Shown here in pieces: positions 17,724-27,108 of a stretch of DNA of 64,000 nucleotides; the stretch's first letter is position 1, and each line of letters starts with the position of its first letter. The notes beneath the pieces were generated by a model. The model was not told the DNA's origin. It saw only the letters and a program-made list of their open reading frames with translations, and did not search any database. The position numbers and the translations under genes are program-made. Source of the DNA: Streptomyces sp. Edi2 (GTDB taxonomy: Bacteria; Actinomycetota; Actinomycetes; Streptomycetales; Streptomycetaceae); NCBI RefSeq assembly GCF_040253635.1, contig NZ_JBEJGX010000002.1, positions 186,001 through 250,000 of the forward strand, given 5' to 3'.

Positions 17724-17881
17724 CGAGCGGCATCCTGCCCCATCGCGACCGTCTGCGGTGGGCCGTTCGTGCCGCTGGCCCTGCCGTGCCGCCCAGCCAT
17801 CAGGGGATCGGACGCACCGATCACCCGTCCGAGGGACAGCGATCACAGACCCGAAGGCGGCAAGCTCAAGGAGACGCAGAA

Positions 17882-18286
17882 ATGCCGGAGCCGAGACCAG
17901 GGACGTGGGACATGGATGACCAGTACGGACCGGTGGTCGCTTCCTACACACGGGCAGAGTTCATCGAGGACGGCGCCCTCATCGAAATCCCGCCCAAGCT
18001 GGCCTCCGACGCCGGCTTCGAGGTTCCGCTGCTCATCACCGCCGGCGCCCAAGGAGAATTCGTGGCCGGCACCGACGGCGGTGAGGACGAGCGGCTGCGC
18101 ACGGTGCTGTCGGCGGTGGCGAGGGCCGTGGCGAGGGCGCCCGCGAACGAGGTGTGCTTCGTGGTGCCTGCCGAGGACATGCCCACCACGCAGGCATCCA
18201 CCGGCGTCGACCGGCTCCTCGCCATCACCGAGCCCGGTGATACGGGCGAGCCCGTCATGACCTTGATGCTTCCCCACGAAATGTGA
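17882..18286 (+). CDS. DUF6573-like small protein
   Basis: The 134-residue product starts at ATG 17882, eight bases after AAGGAG. The core VVASYTRAEFIEDGALIEIPPKLASDAGF resembles the DUF6573 proteins common on actinobacterial plasmids. A beta-rich remainder ends LAITEPGDTGEPVMTLML. Function unknown. The DUF assignment is from memory of the YTRAQAxxDGxLxD pattern and is tentative. Confidence 0.65.
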   Translation: MPEPRPGTWDMDDQYGPVVASYTRAEFIEDGALIEIPPKLASDAGFEVPLLITAGAQGEFVAGTDGGEDERLRTVLSAVARAVARAPANEVCFVVPAEDMPTTQASTGVDRLLAITEPGDTGEPVMTLMLPHEM

Positions 18287-18358
18287 CCTCCGGCCGGGCG
18301 GCGGCCGCGGACCGCTGGCTGGCGCGGACGAGCGGATAGACCGGCCCTGTCCCTTCAC

Positions 18359-18379
18359 GCTCGCCGCACCATGCAAGGT
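18359..18379. promoter_or_regulatory. Degenerate copy of the GCACTTTGCAAAG motif
   Basis: CCGCACCATGCAAGGTCG lies in the gap before the gene at 18445. It resembles the palindromes at 26713 and 27009 and the site at 53304, but with several mismatches. Weak candidate. Confidence 0.25.
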
Positions 18380-18444
18380 CGAGTAAGGGGCCGGGAAGAG
18401 CTGCAGGGCCCCCGCCTGTCAGCGGCCGTCGATAGGGTCCCCGC

Positions 18445-18933
18445 ATGGGAATCCACTTCACGACTGCTGTCGTGCCAGCGGAGCGGTCCGCCACGGACAC
18501 CGACAACGCGGTCCTGGTCTTCGCGGCCGACACCCAGGACGACATCACGAACCTGCCCTTGCCGGTGGCGCTGCACGTCCAAGGCAACGAGCTGAGTTGC
18601 TTCGGTCCGCACGGACAGATCCTCGGCGCACCGCTGCGGGTCTCGGACGCCTGGATCGCGGCGGCGGCGCCAACAGGGGACTACGGCGCCCAGGCCCGGG
18701 TGTGCGTGGTGCTGGAGCCTCTGCCCGAGGAGCGCGGCACCGCCCACGTGCCGGTGGACGAGGGCGTCACCGAAGCCGGCCTCGCCTCATGGGTGGGGGA
18801 TGTCATCGCAGGCCGATACAAGATGGCACTCCGGGCCGTGCGCGTCTCGATCGGCAACCCGCTCCTGATCGACGCCGCCCTCCACGCGCCGACGCGGCTT
18901 CCCGAGTGGGCAGAGTTCACCCACGTTCCCTAG
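18445..18933 (+). CDS. Protein of unknown function, 162 residues
   Basis: The sequence is globular-looking and beta-rich (FTTAVVPAERSATDTDNAVLVF; ARVCVVLEPLPEERGTAHVPVD), with no signal peptide or membrane helix. No family recognised. It precedes the acyltransferase gene on the same strand by about 180 bases. Confidence 0.6.
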   Translation: MGIHFTTAVVPAERSATDTDNAVLVFAADTQDDITNLPLPVALHVQGNELSCFGPHGQILGAPLRVSDAWIAAAAPTGDYGAQARVCVVLEPLPEERGTAHVPVDEGVTEAGLASWVGDVIAGRYKMALRAVRVSIGNPLLIDAALHAPTRLPEWAEFTHVP

Positions 18934-19114
18934 CCCTACGCCCGCGGGAATCAGGAGCACCACCTGGGTGCGGGAGAACGCGCCACCGCCTTGCTCCACG
19001 GGGGTGCGCACAACGGGGCAGGCATCCAGCCCGAAGATGAGTACGCCGACTCAGGACTGGGCCGGGCCCACCGCCGACGATGAAGATCAACATCGTCGAG
19101 CCGGGAGACCGCTC

Positions 19115-19777
19115 ATGCTCAGCCGCATCGCAGACCTTCTGGTGCCCGCCGTCGGCCGCCTGTCGGTGACCACCGACACGGACGCCCACCTGGCGCCGGG
19201 CAGCATCCTCGCTGCGAACCACACCTCCCTCGCCGATCCCGCCATCGTCGTTGCGGCCCTGCGGCGTCTCGGTGTCGAGCCGGTCATCATGGCGGCCGCC
19301 GGCCTGTGGCACGTCCCGCTGCTCGGCCGCGCGCTTGCACGCGAGGGCCACATCCCCGTCGTCCGCCGCGACCGGCGCGCCGCGAACGCGCTGGACCTGG
19401 CCGTCGACGCCCTGGACCGGGGACGGCTGGTCCTTATCTACGCCGAGGGCGGGCTGCCGCGCCGCAGGGACGCGGCCGAAGCGGCGCCCGGGTCCTTCCG
19501 CAGCGGCCTGGCCCGGCTTGTCGAGAGCACCGGGGCTCCCGTTGTTCCCGTGGGTCAGGCCGGCGCCCGCCGGGTCACCTCGGGCGGCGCCGTAAAGCAG
19601 CTCGCAGGTCTTGCCACCGCCCCCCTGCGCCGACCCGACCTGCACGTCCATGTAGGTGCGCCACTGGTGCTGACCGGCGACCGCGCCGTACGGACGGCGC
19701 GAGCCAGGACCGCGGTGACCACGGCGTGGCGGACGGCGGCAGCCCACCTGGGCGAGCCCGCCGCGCTCGTCGCGTAG
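19115..19777 (+). CDS. PlsC-like 1-acyl-glycerol-3-phosphate acyltransferase
   Basis: This lysophospholipid acyltransferase domain protein of 220 residues shows ANHTSLAD with the catalytic HxxxxD pair (His36, Asp41). The later IYAEGGLPRR is in the place of the usual substrate-binding (F/P)EGTRS block. ATG 19115 is chosen because GGGAG lies 7 bases upstream and the domain begins at once; longer in-frame extensions are low-complexity. It would transfer an acyl chain from acyl-CoA or acyl-ACP to a lysophospholipid or related alcohol at the membrane. The divergent EGG motif leaves the acceptor open. Confidence 0.8.
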   Translation: MLSRIADLLVPAVGRLSVTTDTDAHLAPGSILAANHTSLADPAIVVAALRRLGVEPVIMAAAGLWHVPLLGRALAREGHIPVVRRDRRAANALDLAVDALDRGRLVLIYAEGGLPRRRDAAEAAPGSFRSGLARLVESTGAPVVPVGQAGARRVTSGGAVKQLAGLATAPLRRPDLHVHVGAPLVLTGDRAVRTARARTAVTTAWRTAAAHLGEPAALVA

Positions 19778-20095
19778 CGGCACCGCGCCTCCGCAGCTCC
19801 ACGGCCTTCCTGGCCACGAGTGGAGGGGATCGAAGTCCCACCGCCGGACATCGGCGTTTCGGTCGAGCACCCAGGGATGAATACGGCGCATTGGACCGCG
19901 CAGCGGGTGCGAGGCTCCTACGATGGCCTCCTGGCCAGACACGTACCGCCACGGCCGTCCGCCGCTCGTCCACATCCGCGCGGCTTCGCTGACGGCAAGG
20001 GTTTCCGGACCCCGTGCTGCGTCATGGTGGTGTCCTTCGAACTCCCAGCCGCAGCACGATGTGGGCGCCCGCGCGCTGCGGCCGAGGAACCAGCC
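19778..20095. other. Intergenic spacer after acyltransferase gene
   Basis: No gene was recognised here. The frame of the downstream gene stays open through this region, but its composition is atypical. GAGGAA just before 20096 marks the real start of that gene. Confidence 0.35.
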
Positions 20096-21451
20096 ATGCC
20101 AAAGAACCGGACCACCGCACAGCAGCGGGCCCGACAGATCCAGCACGCTCCTGGCACCCGCCTCCCGTACGGGAAGGCCCTGGAAGCCGCACGCAGCCGT
20201 CAACTTCACCCCGACCAGGCACGCAAGACGCTGCGGGAGCTCGCCGAAGCAGACGACATCGCCGTGTCCTGGCGCGACCGCCTTCGAGGACACCTGGCCG
20301 CCGCGGACCACGCCGACTGGCCCACCATGGAAGACGCGGTAGCGCTGTGCGAGGACCTCTACCGGCTGGCAGGCGCCCCCGCCCCGGCCGAGGTCCTGCC
20401 GGACATCCCTCCGGCGCTCCGGTACTTCCCGCTCGACCAGCTGCGTGACGCGCTGAAGAAGGGAAGCGCACCCGACTACCTGTGCGCCGGCATCCCCGCG
20501 CTCACCGGTCCGCTCCGCCATCTGCTCCGGCGTCCGTACGGCTCACGCCCCCAGCAGGACGACGTCACTTACCGGGTGCGGAAGGCGGCGATGTCACCGT
20601 CGCGCCGGCAGGTGACCGTCCACACCGTCGACGGCCTGCACATCGAGGACATCCCCTTCCCCCGCCCCTGGGGCACACCGGCCACCACCGGGTACTTCAC
20701 CTGCGAGAGTGCCCCGGGCCGCGAGGACCTGGCCCGCGCAGTCCTCGCGCACGCACTCGGCGGTGCCGCGCCGACCAGCCGCGCCTCCTGCGGAGCCTGC
20801 CACGGCAATGGCTGGCTGACCGCCCTGGACCCGGAGCACGAGGCGCACGTTCCCGCCTACCGGCCGGACGGCGGCCACGTGTGCATCTGCGGCGGATGCC
20901 GGGGCACGGGCCTGCGCCCGCTTCCCGCGGACCTGTTCGCCGCGACTTTCCTTCGCCGGCTCCAGGCCCGCACCGGCCCGGAAGTGTCCCGCCGCGAGAT
21001 CCTGGAGTGGACCGCCGCGCACGCACCTGCGCAGCCGGCTGTCCAGACCTGGTGCGCCGAGGGCCCCCAGGACGCCTACGTGCAACAAGTCGTCGCTGCC
21101 GTGGCCGACGCCGGCTTCACCGTCATCAGGACCAGTGCCCCCGACGGCTACGAACTCGACTTCGACGAACAAGGAGTCCTCGGAGCGCACTTCGCCGTCG
21201 GCGGTGAGGCCGCTCTGCGTACGTTCGCGACGGACTCCGTGCTGCTGTTCTGGTTCAGCGACCGAGGCTGGTCGGTCACCGGGTTCGGGGAGGTCCGCCG
21301 GCTACTGCCCGCTGATCTGGTCCCCGAGCCGCGTGCCGTCGCGCAGGCACTGATGGCGACCGAGAGCGCAGCGCCCTTGTCCAGCCGGTCGCCGCTCCAT
21401 CTCGACCCCTACACGGCTGTGCTGGCCTACCTGACGCCGACGCGCCCGTAA
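20096..21451 (+). CDS. Unknown protein with DnaJ-like CxxC zinc motifs
   Basis: The 451-residue protein starts at ATG 20096 after GAGGAA. Two paired cysteine motifs around residues 230-280 (SCGACHGNGW and CICGGCRGTGL) look like the CxxCxGxG repeats of a DnaJ-type zinc finger. The C-terminal 110 residues (DAYVQQVVAAVADAGFTVIR ... LLFWFSDRGWSVTG) resemble a DUF6292-like domain. A terminator hairpin follows. Function unknown; the zinc motif is clear, the DUF name tentative. Confidence 0.65.
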   Translation: MPKNRTTAQQRARQIQHAPGTRLPYGKALEAARSRQLHPDQARKTLRELAEADDIAVSWRDRLRGHLAAADHADWPTMEDAVALCEDLYRLAGAPAPAEVLPDIPPALRYFPLDQLRDALKKGSAPDYLCAGIPALTGPLRHLLRRPYGSRPQQDDVTYRVRKAAMSPSRRQVTVHTVDGLHIEDIPFPRPWGTPATTGYFTCESAPGREDLARAVLAHALGGAAPTSRASCGACHGNGWLTALDPEHEAHVPAYRPDGGHVCICGGCRGTGLRPLPADLFAATFLRRLQARTGPEVSRREILEWTAAHAPAQPAVQTWCAEGPQDAYVQQVVAAVADAGFTVIRTSAPDGYELDFDEQGVLGAHFAVGGEAALRTFATDSVLLFWFSDRGWSVTGFGEVRRLLPADLVPEPRAVAQALMATESAAPLSSRSPLHLDPYTAVLAYLTPTRP

Positions 21452-21500
21452 GAGGATCCCACCCCACTCCACCCTCCAGCTCACGGCCCGCCGAGGGCCG

Positions 21501-21532
21501 GCCGGGCCTGCCCGCCTCCGGGCAGGCCCGGC
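21501..21532 (+). terminator. Terminator hairpin
   Basis: A 14-bp perfect stem (GCCGGGCCTGCCCG paired with CGGGCAGGCCCGGC) with loop CCTC lies 50 bases after the stop of the preceding gene. No T-run. Confidence 0.65.
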
Positions 21533-21670
21533 ATTCCTGCCTGCGCGCAGTACCCCGGCGAGGAGGATCGGCGGGCCACGTCCTCGGCGGACGGTGAGCG
21601 CGGCTACCCCTGGCGGGTGAATGCCCGACCTCCCCCTTGCCCGCTCAGCGGACTCACGCGTTACAGTCAT

Positions 21671-21684
21671 CGTACGAATGTTCG
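21671..21684. promoter_or_regulatory. Near-consensus LexA/SOS box
   Basis: CGTACGAATGTTCG matches the actinobacterial/Gram-positive SOS box CGAAC-N4-GTTCG at 9 of 10 defined bases. It lies 56 bases before the DnaE2-like gene start, a normal operator position. A lexA gene is encoded on the same element at 27109. Confidence 0.65.
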
Positions 21685-21739
21685 AAAACCGGGAGGGGTG
21701 CGAGCACACCAGTGGGACAAGGCACGATCGGAGGACGCC

Positions 21740-24700
21740 ATGGAGGGCTTTGCCCACCTGCACGTCGCCTCCGGTTATTCGCCCCGGTACGGCGCCTCGT
21801 CCCCGGCCGCCCTCGTCCAGGCCGCCGCCGAGCGCGGCATGCAGGTCCTCGCGCTGACCGACCGTGACACGGTCACCGGCTTCGTCCGCTTCGCCAAGGC
21901 CTGTGAGCAGCACGCCATCCGGCCCGTCCTCGGCGTCGACCTGGCCGTCGCCCCGCTGACTGCGGCCCGCACCGAGCGCCGCCGCACCCCGGCCCGCGGC
22001 GGCGCCTACGTCCGCGAGCCGCTCCTGCGCGTCCAGCTCCTCGCGCACAGCCGTGCCGGCTGGACACGACTGTGCCGCCTGCTGTCCGCCGCGCACGCCG
22101 CACCGACCGACGGCTACCCGGTGGCGACCTGGGACCTGCTGCGCGATCACGCCGGCGACGGACTGACCGCCCTGCTCGGCCCCGCGTCCGAACCCGCCCA
22201 AGCCCTGTCCGCCGGTCGCCCCGACCTCGCAGAGCAGCTGCTGCGCCCGTGGCGCGAGCTCTTCTGTTCCGACCTGCGGCTGGCCGCCGTCTGGCACGGA
22301 CTGCAGGGGACCGGGCCGGGCTCGCTCAGGCTGGCCGCCCGCACTCTGGGCCTCGCCGATGAGCTCGGCATTCCGGCCGTCCTCACCAACGCCGTCCGAT
22401 ACGCGCATCCCGACCAGCACCGGCTCGCCGACGTCCTCGACAGCGCCCGCCTGCTGCGCCCCATCGACCGCCGCCACCTCGACTCCGGCCAGCGTTGGCT
22501 CAAGGACGCCCGGCAGATGGCCGCGGCCGCCGACCGCATCGCGCTCGCCGCCGGCGCGGACCCCCGCCGTGGCCGCCGGCTGCTCGCCGACACCGCGGCC
22601 ACCGCGCAGCGGTGCGCCCTCGACCCACGCGCCGACCTCGGTCTGGGCCGCCCGCACCTGCCCGAACCCGAAGCCGTCGGCGCCGCCGACGCGGCGGACG
22701 CCGCCCGACTGCTGCGCGAACGCTGCGAGGCCGGCATGATCCGCCGCGGTCTCGACCGCTCCCCGGAAGTCCGCGCCAGACTGGACCACGAGCTCGACAT
22801 CATCGGCCGGCTCCACTACGACACGTATCACCTCACGGTGGCCCAAGTCGTCGACGACGTACGCCAACTGGGCATCCGGGTAGCCGCCCGAGGCTCGGGC
22901 GCCGGCTCGATGACGAACCACCTGCTGGGCATCGCCGCGGCCAACCCGCTCGACCACAACCTCGTCTTCGCCCGCTATCTCTCGCTGCGCCGCACCGACC
23001 TGCCCGACATCGACCTCGACGTCGAAGCAGACCGGCGACTTGAGGTCTATGACGCGATCTTCGCCCGGTACGGCACCGACCGCGTCGGCGTCACCGCCAT
23101 GCCCGAGACCTACCGGGCCCGCCACGCCCTGCGCGACACCGGACTCGCCCTCGGCATCGCCCCCGGCGAGGTCGGCCGCATCGCCAAGGCATTCCCCCAC
23201 ATCCGCGCCCGCGACATCCGCGCCGCCCTCGCCGAACTGCCCGAGCTCAAGAGCCTCGCCGCCCAGGCGTATCGCTACGGGCCGCTGTTCGAACTCGCCG
23301 AAGGACTCGACGCCCTGCCGCGCGGAATCGCCATGCACCCCTGCGGCGTCGTGATCTCCGACGCGACGCTGCGCACCCGTCTGCCCGTACAGCCCACCCC
23401 GGGCGGCAACTACGAGATGTTGATGGCCGACAAGACCGATATCGAGGATCTCGGTTTGATCAAACTCGATGTCCTCGGGAGCCGGACGCAATCCGCGATG
23501 GCCCATGCCGTCGCCGAAATCAAGCGCGCCACCGGCCAGGACCTCGACCTCGACCAGGTTCCGCTCGACGACTACTTCGCCTTCAAACTCATCCAGGACG
23601 CACGGACGGTCGCCGTCAGCACCCTCGCCAGCCCTGGGCAAATGGATCTACTGTCCCGTTTGCAACCGCGCGATGTACAGGACGTCATCGCAGATGTCAG
23701 CCTCTTCCGTCCGGGTCCCGTCGCCGGCGGCATGCCCGCCCAGTACATCGCCGCCCGGCATGGAGAGCCGCCGGCCTACCCGCACCCCGACCTGGCGCCG
23801 ATCCTCGCCGACACCTACGGCGTCCTGATCTGGCACGAGCAGATCATCAAGATCGTCGCGCTCATGTGCGGCGTCGACGACGCGCTCGCCGAACTCGCCC
23901 GCCGCGCCCTCGGCGACGCCGACCGGCTGCCGAAGGTGGGGGAGTGGTTCCGCGGCCGGGCCCTGGCCCACGGCTACGACGAGCCTGTGGTGACGGAGGT
24001 CTGGGAGAAGCTCAAGGCGTTCGGCGCCTACGGATTCGCCCGCGCGCATGCTGTCGCGCTGGCCGTGCCTGCCCTGCAATCAGCCTATTTGAAGGCGCAC
24101 TTCCCGGCCGCGCTCTACGCGGGCGTCCTCCAGCACGACCCGGGCATGTGGCCCAAACGGATCATCGTCGCCGACGCCCGCCGCCACGGCATCCAGGTGC
24201 ACGGCGTCGACATCAACCGCTCCGCCGCCACCCACCGCGTCGAACCTGCCGACGACGGCACCTTCGCGGTACGCCTCTCCCTCGCCGAGGTCCGCGGCAT
24301 CACCGACGAACAGACCCGGCGCATCGTCGACGGCCAGCCGTACGCGAGCGTCCAGGACCTGTGGCAGCGCGCCCGCCCCGCCCGCCCGGTCGCCGAGAAC
24401 CTGGTCAACATCGGCGCCCTGGACACGCTGCGCGGCGCCGCCAGCCGCCGTGACCTGCTGCTGCAGATCGCCGAACTGCACCGCCAGACCCGCAACCGCC
24501 CCCTCGACGACGGACAGCTCCCCCTCGACCACGGCACCTCGCCGACCGCCCCGCCCTCCGGGCTGCCAGAGATGACTTCCCGCGAGCGCCTGGCCGCCGA
24601 GCTCAACGTCCTTGGCATCGACGTCTCCACCCACCTCATGGAGCACCACCACCAGCTCCTTCGCGAGCTCGCCGTCACCAGCGCCCGCCGCCTGCCCACC

Positions 24701-25162
24701 CTGCGCCCCGGACAGCCCGTCCTCGTCGCCGGCGTGCGAGGTGCTACCCAAACTCCCCCGATCCCGAGCGGCAAGCGCGTGATCTTCGCGTCCCTCGACG
24801 ACGGCAGCGGCATGATCGACGTCGCCTTCTTCGACTCGGCCCACGACACGGTCGCCCACACCGTGTTCCACAGCTCCCTGGTCCTGGTGCGCGGCAAAGT
24901 CCAGCGGCGCGGCACCCGTGCGACCGTCGTCGGAGAGCGGGCCTGGGACCTCGAAGCCCTCGCCGCCGCCCGCCGCGACCACGGGCCCGACGCCGTCCAC
25001 CAACTCCTCGGCGCACCGGCCGCACCCGCCGCAGGCTCCCCGCCCGCGCGAGTCCTCCATCTGCCCAACGGCGCACAGCTCCAGGCATGGGCCGACCTGG
25101 TGCCCGCCGGCGAGCGCACCGCGAACCTCAAGGCGTACGCCAGCCCCGGTTCGGCCGGGTGA
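21740..25162 (+). CDS. dnaE2: Error-prone DNA polymerase III alpha subunit (DnaE2-like)
   Basis: This C-family polymerase has 1,140 residues, close to the usual DnaE2 length. An N-terminal PHP domain begins FAHLHVASGYSPRYGASSP. The palm begins with RGSGAGS near residue 383 and PDIDLDVEADRR near 420 holds the first catalytic Asp pair; another conserved Asp is in LGLIKLDVLG near 572. A helix-hairpin-helix/tau-like region follows, then a C-terminal OB fold (PVLVAGVRGATQTP ... FASLDDGSGMIDVAFFD). ATG 21740 follows GGAGG. DnaE2 copies damaged DNA with ImuB. The upstream SOS box and the ImuB-like gene six bases downstream support a damage-induced mutasome. Confidence 0.9.
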   Translation: MEGFAHLHVASGYSPRYGASSPAALVQAAAERGMQVLALTDRDTVTGFVRFAKACEQHAIRPVLGVDLAVAPLTAARTERRRTPARGGAYVREPLLRVQLLAHSRAGWTRLCRLLSAAHAAPTDGYPVATWDLLRDHAGDGLTALLGPASEPAQALSAGRPDLAEQLLRPWRELFCSDLRLAAVWHGLQGTGPGSLRLAARTLGLADELGIPAVLTNAVRYAHPDQHRLADVLDSARLLRPIDRRHLDSGQRWLKDARQMAAAADRIALAAGADPRRGRRLLADTAATAQRCALDPRADLGLGRPHLPEPEAVGAADAADAARLLRERCEAGMIRRGLDRSPEVRARLDHELDIIGRLHYDTYHLTVAQVVDDVRQLGIRVAARGSGAGSMTNHLLGIAAANPLDHNLVFARYLSLRRTDLPDIDLDVEADRRLEVYDAIFARYGTDRVGVTAMPETYRARHALRDTGLALGIAPGEVGRIAKAFPHIRARDIRAALAELPELKSLAAQAYRYGPLFELAEGLDALPRGIAMHPCGVVISDATLRTRLPVQPTPGGNYEMLMADKTDIEDLGLIKLDVLGSRTQSAMAHAVAEIKRATGQDLDLDQVPLDDYFAFKLIQDARTVAVSTLASPGQMDLLSRLQPRDVQDVIADVSLFRPGPVAGGMPAQYIAARHGEPPAYPHPDLAPILADTYGVLIWHEQIIKIVALMCGVDDALAELARRALGDADRLPKVGEWFRGRALAHGYDEPVVTEVWEKLKAFGAYGFARAHAVALAVPALQSAYLKAHFPAALYAGVLQHDPGMWPKRIIVADARRHGIQVHGVDINRSAATHRVEPADDGTFAVRLSLAEVRGITDEQTRRIVDGQPYASVQDLWQRARPARPVAENLVNIGALDTLRGAASRRDLLLQIAELHRQTRNRPLDDGQLPLDHGTSPTAPPSGLPEMTSRERLAAELNVLGIDVSTHLMEHHHQLLRELAVTSARRLPTLRPGQPVLVAGVRGATQTPPIPSGKRVIFASLDDGSGMIDVAFFDSAHDTVAHTVFHSSLVLVRGKVQRRGTRATVVGERAWDLEALAAARRDHGPDAVHQLLGAPAAPAAGSPPARVLHLPNGAQLQAWADLVPAGERTANLKAYASPGSAG

Positions 25163-25167
25163 GGACC

Positions 25168-26193
25168 ATGCACCATCCCTACGTCCTGCGCATCCACACG
25201 CACCTGCCCCACCATCCCGGCGCGGAGCTCTACCCCCAGCTCCTCGAGCTACTGGAGACCATCACCCCCACCGTCCAGGCCCTGCAGCCCGATGCCGCCG
25301 ACATCGAGATCGGCAGCGCCGTGCGATTCTTCGGCCGCACCCCCCACGAACTCGCCCACCTCGTACGACTGCGCGCCCTGGCCCTGCTCGGTCTCAACCT
25401 CACGATCGGCGGCGGCCGCTCCCGCATGATCGCCGCGATGGCCGCCGACGCCACCGCCCTCGGCGCCCTCACCTGCATCGATGCCAGTGACACCGCCACC
25501 GGCGCCTTCCTGCGGCCCCGCCCCATCGCGGCCCTCTACGGGGCAGGCCCCGCCACCGCCCAGACCCTCATCCGCTACGGGATCACCACCATCGGCCAGC
25601 TCGCCGACACCCCGCTGCTGACCGTCCAGAAAATCCTCGGCACCGCCGCCGGCCGCCTCCTGCACGAGCGCGCCCACGGCATCGATCCGCGCCCCGTCCT
25701 GCGCGAGCAGCCGGAGCAGTCCTGCTCGGCCGGCGTCGACTTCCCCAGCGACGAACTCGACCCTGACCGCCACCGCCAGGCCATGCTGCACCTCGCCGAA
25801 CAGCTCGGCTTCCGGATGCGCGGCGAAGCCCAGGTCGCCCGGCGCCTCGCACTGACCGTCCGCTACGCCGACCACACCAGCACCCACCGCACCCGCACCC
25901 TGCCCGAGGCCACCTCCCACACCGTGCACCTCGCCCGCACCGCCTACGACCTCTACGAGACCCTCGCCCTCCAGCGGGCCCGGGTGCGCGGCTTCGCGCT
26001 CCGCGCCGAAGCCCTCGCCCCCGCCGACGGCGCACACCACCAGCTCACCTTCGACCCGGCCGACCACAAGGCCCGCCTGCTCGAAACCGCCGCTGACCAG
26101 GCACGCAACCGATTCGGCGCGGCGGCCGTACGCCCCGCGGCCCTCGCCCGCCCCGCGGCCGCGCGAAGGCGCGATGTCAGACCCCCTGCCTAG
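25168..26193 (+). CDS. ImuB-like Y-family polymerase homologue
   Basis: The 341-residue protein aligns with the DinB/UmuC-like proteins encoded next to DnaE2 in Streptomyces. An N-terminal ALQPDAADIEIGSAVRFFGRT region is followed by GGGRSRMIAAMAA, a helix-hairpin-helix thumb (GAGPATAQTLIRYGITTIGQLA) and a little-finger domain ending HHQLTFDPADHKARLLE. The N-terminal catalytic Asp motif of active Y-family polymerases (hxDxxxFFA) is missing, as in ImuB. It probably acts as an adaptor for DnaE2 rather than a polymerase. It starts six bases after the dnaE2 stop, after GTGAGG. Confidence 0.85.
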   Translation: MHHPYVLRIHTHLPHHPGAELYPQLLELLETITPTVQALQPDAADIEIGSAVRFFGRTPHELAHLVRLRALALLGLNLTIGGGRSRMIAAMAADATALGALTCIDASDTATGAFLRPRPIAALYGAGPATAQTLIRYGITTIGQLADTPLLTVQKILGTAAGRLLHERAHGIDPRPVLREQPEQSCSAGVDFPSDELDPDRHRQAMLHLAEQLGFRMRGEAQVARRLALTVRYADHTSTHRTRTLPEATSHTVHLARTAYDLYETLALQRARVRGFALRAEALAPADGAHHQLTFDPADHKARLLETAADQARNRFGAAAVRPAALARPAAARRRDVRPPA

Positions 26194-26232
26194 GCTGATC
26201 ACACGCATACGACAACCGGAGAGGCGGCGGCA

Positions 26233-26691
26233 GTGGGCCCCGACGAGGTACAGGAGCTGTGCACGGAGATCCTGGCCAAGGGCCCCGACATCACCGCCGT
26301 GGACCGGTGGACCGATCCCGGCCGCCCTACCGGACTCGTGATCACCTTCAGCAGCGGTGCCCGGCTGTGGGCAGGGATCACCACCGCGGGTGCCACCGGT
26401 ACCGACCTCCAGGACGCACCCGCTCCCGCGCCGCCGCTGCCCGCGCTCTTCGACAGCGCGGGGAAGATCACGGCGGCACGCGCCGAGCAGTACCTCGCAG
26501 CGGTCCTCATGGCCGCGCACGCCCCGCAGATCACCAGCGTGTACGGCTACTCCACCACCTCGTCGGCACGTCACCCCGGAGTAGGGCTGCACCTGGTCGG
26601 CGGGGGCCGCGCCTTCCTGCCGTTCGTCTACACCGCTGCGCACGGCAAGAAGCCGGCCACGCGGCCGTTCACCATCGACTCCGTCTTCTGA
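26233..26691 (+). CDS. Protein of unknown function, 152 residues
   Basis: It starts at GTG 26233 after GGAGAGG, 40 bases behind the ImuB-like gene. A mixed alpha/beta sequence includes GLVITFSSGARLWAGITTAGATG and a Gly-rich GLHLVGGGRAFLPF. No family recognised. Position suggests it belongs to the damage-response transcription unit. Confidence 0.6.
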   Translation: MGPDEVQELCTEILAKGPDITAVDRWTDPGRPTGLVITFSSGARLWAGITTAGATGTDLQDAPAPAPPLPALFDSAGKITAARAEQYLAAVLMAAHAPQITSVYGYSTTSSARHPGVGLHLVGGGRAFLPFVYTAAHGKKPATRPFTIDSVF

Positions 26692-26706
26692 CCCGGCAGG
26701 AAAGGG

Positions 26707-26943
26707 GTGGTCGCACTTTGCAAAGTGCTGAAGATGGCCGGACACGATGTCGGTGGGCCGTCGTACCGTGACCCGGTGATTTACGACTTCCACCGACGCA
26801 AAGGCGGTGCCCCGATGCTCGGGGCGAGCGAGCCTGGACAGAGCGGCCCCTTCGGACCGTACGGGGATGCCCCTGCAGCCGAGGACGATGACGGCGCCGC
26901 ACCGGATGTCCCCGACCGGGAGCCGGCCGACCTCCCGGGTTGA
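26707..26943 (+). CDS. Small acidic protein, 78 residues (uncertain)
   Basis: A short frame starting at GTG, with an acidic, Pro/Gly-rich tail (EDDDGAAPDVPDREPAD). The palindrome GCACTTTGCAAAGTGC lies within its first codons, so the region may be regulatory with the real start further in, for example at ATG 26743 or 26815. No family recognised. Confidence 0.3.
   Translation: MVALCKVLKMAGHDVGGPSYRDPVIYDFHRRKGGAPMLGASEPGQSGPFGPYGDAPAAEDDDGAAPDVPDREPADLPG
26713..26728. promoter_or_regulatory. Perfect 16-bp palindrome GCACTTTGCAAAGTGC
   Basis: This is a perfect dyad in an otherwise GC-rich stretch. A near copy lies at 27009-27024 and a third at 53304-53316. Its symmetry and repetition point to a dimeric DNA-binding protein. 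Confidence 0.5.
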
Positions 26944-27008
26944 CCAGGCGCGTGACCGACAGCGCCCCGACGGCGCTTACGGCAGAGGGCTGGATGCCGG
27001 AAGGCATC

Positions 27009-27024
27009 GCACTTTGCACAGTGG
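27009..27024. promoter_or_regulatory. Near-palindromic copy of the same operator
   Basis: GCACTTTGCACAGTGG differs from the perfect copy at 26713 at two positions and lies about 85 bases before the lexA start. It is a plausible operator for lexA or the small gene before it. Confidence 0.45.
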
Positions 27025-27108
27025 CGGGCGCGACTTCGAATACCAGTGCGCATATGTCAGTGGGGGCAGATACGGTCGACATGTGTAGATCTTTAGGGGA
27101 GGGGCGCC

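Noticed and set aside
21302..23641. 779-codon frame on the minus strand
   Set aside because: Antisense to the DnaE2-like polymerase; Gly/Val-rich shadow.
25249..26793. 514-codon frame on the minus strand
   Set aside because: Antisense to the ImuB-like and following genes; no domain.
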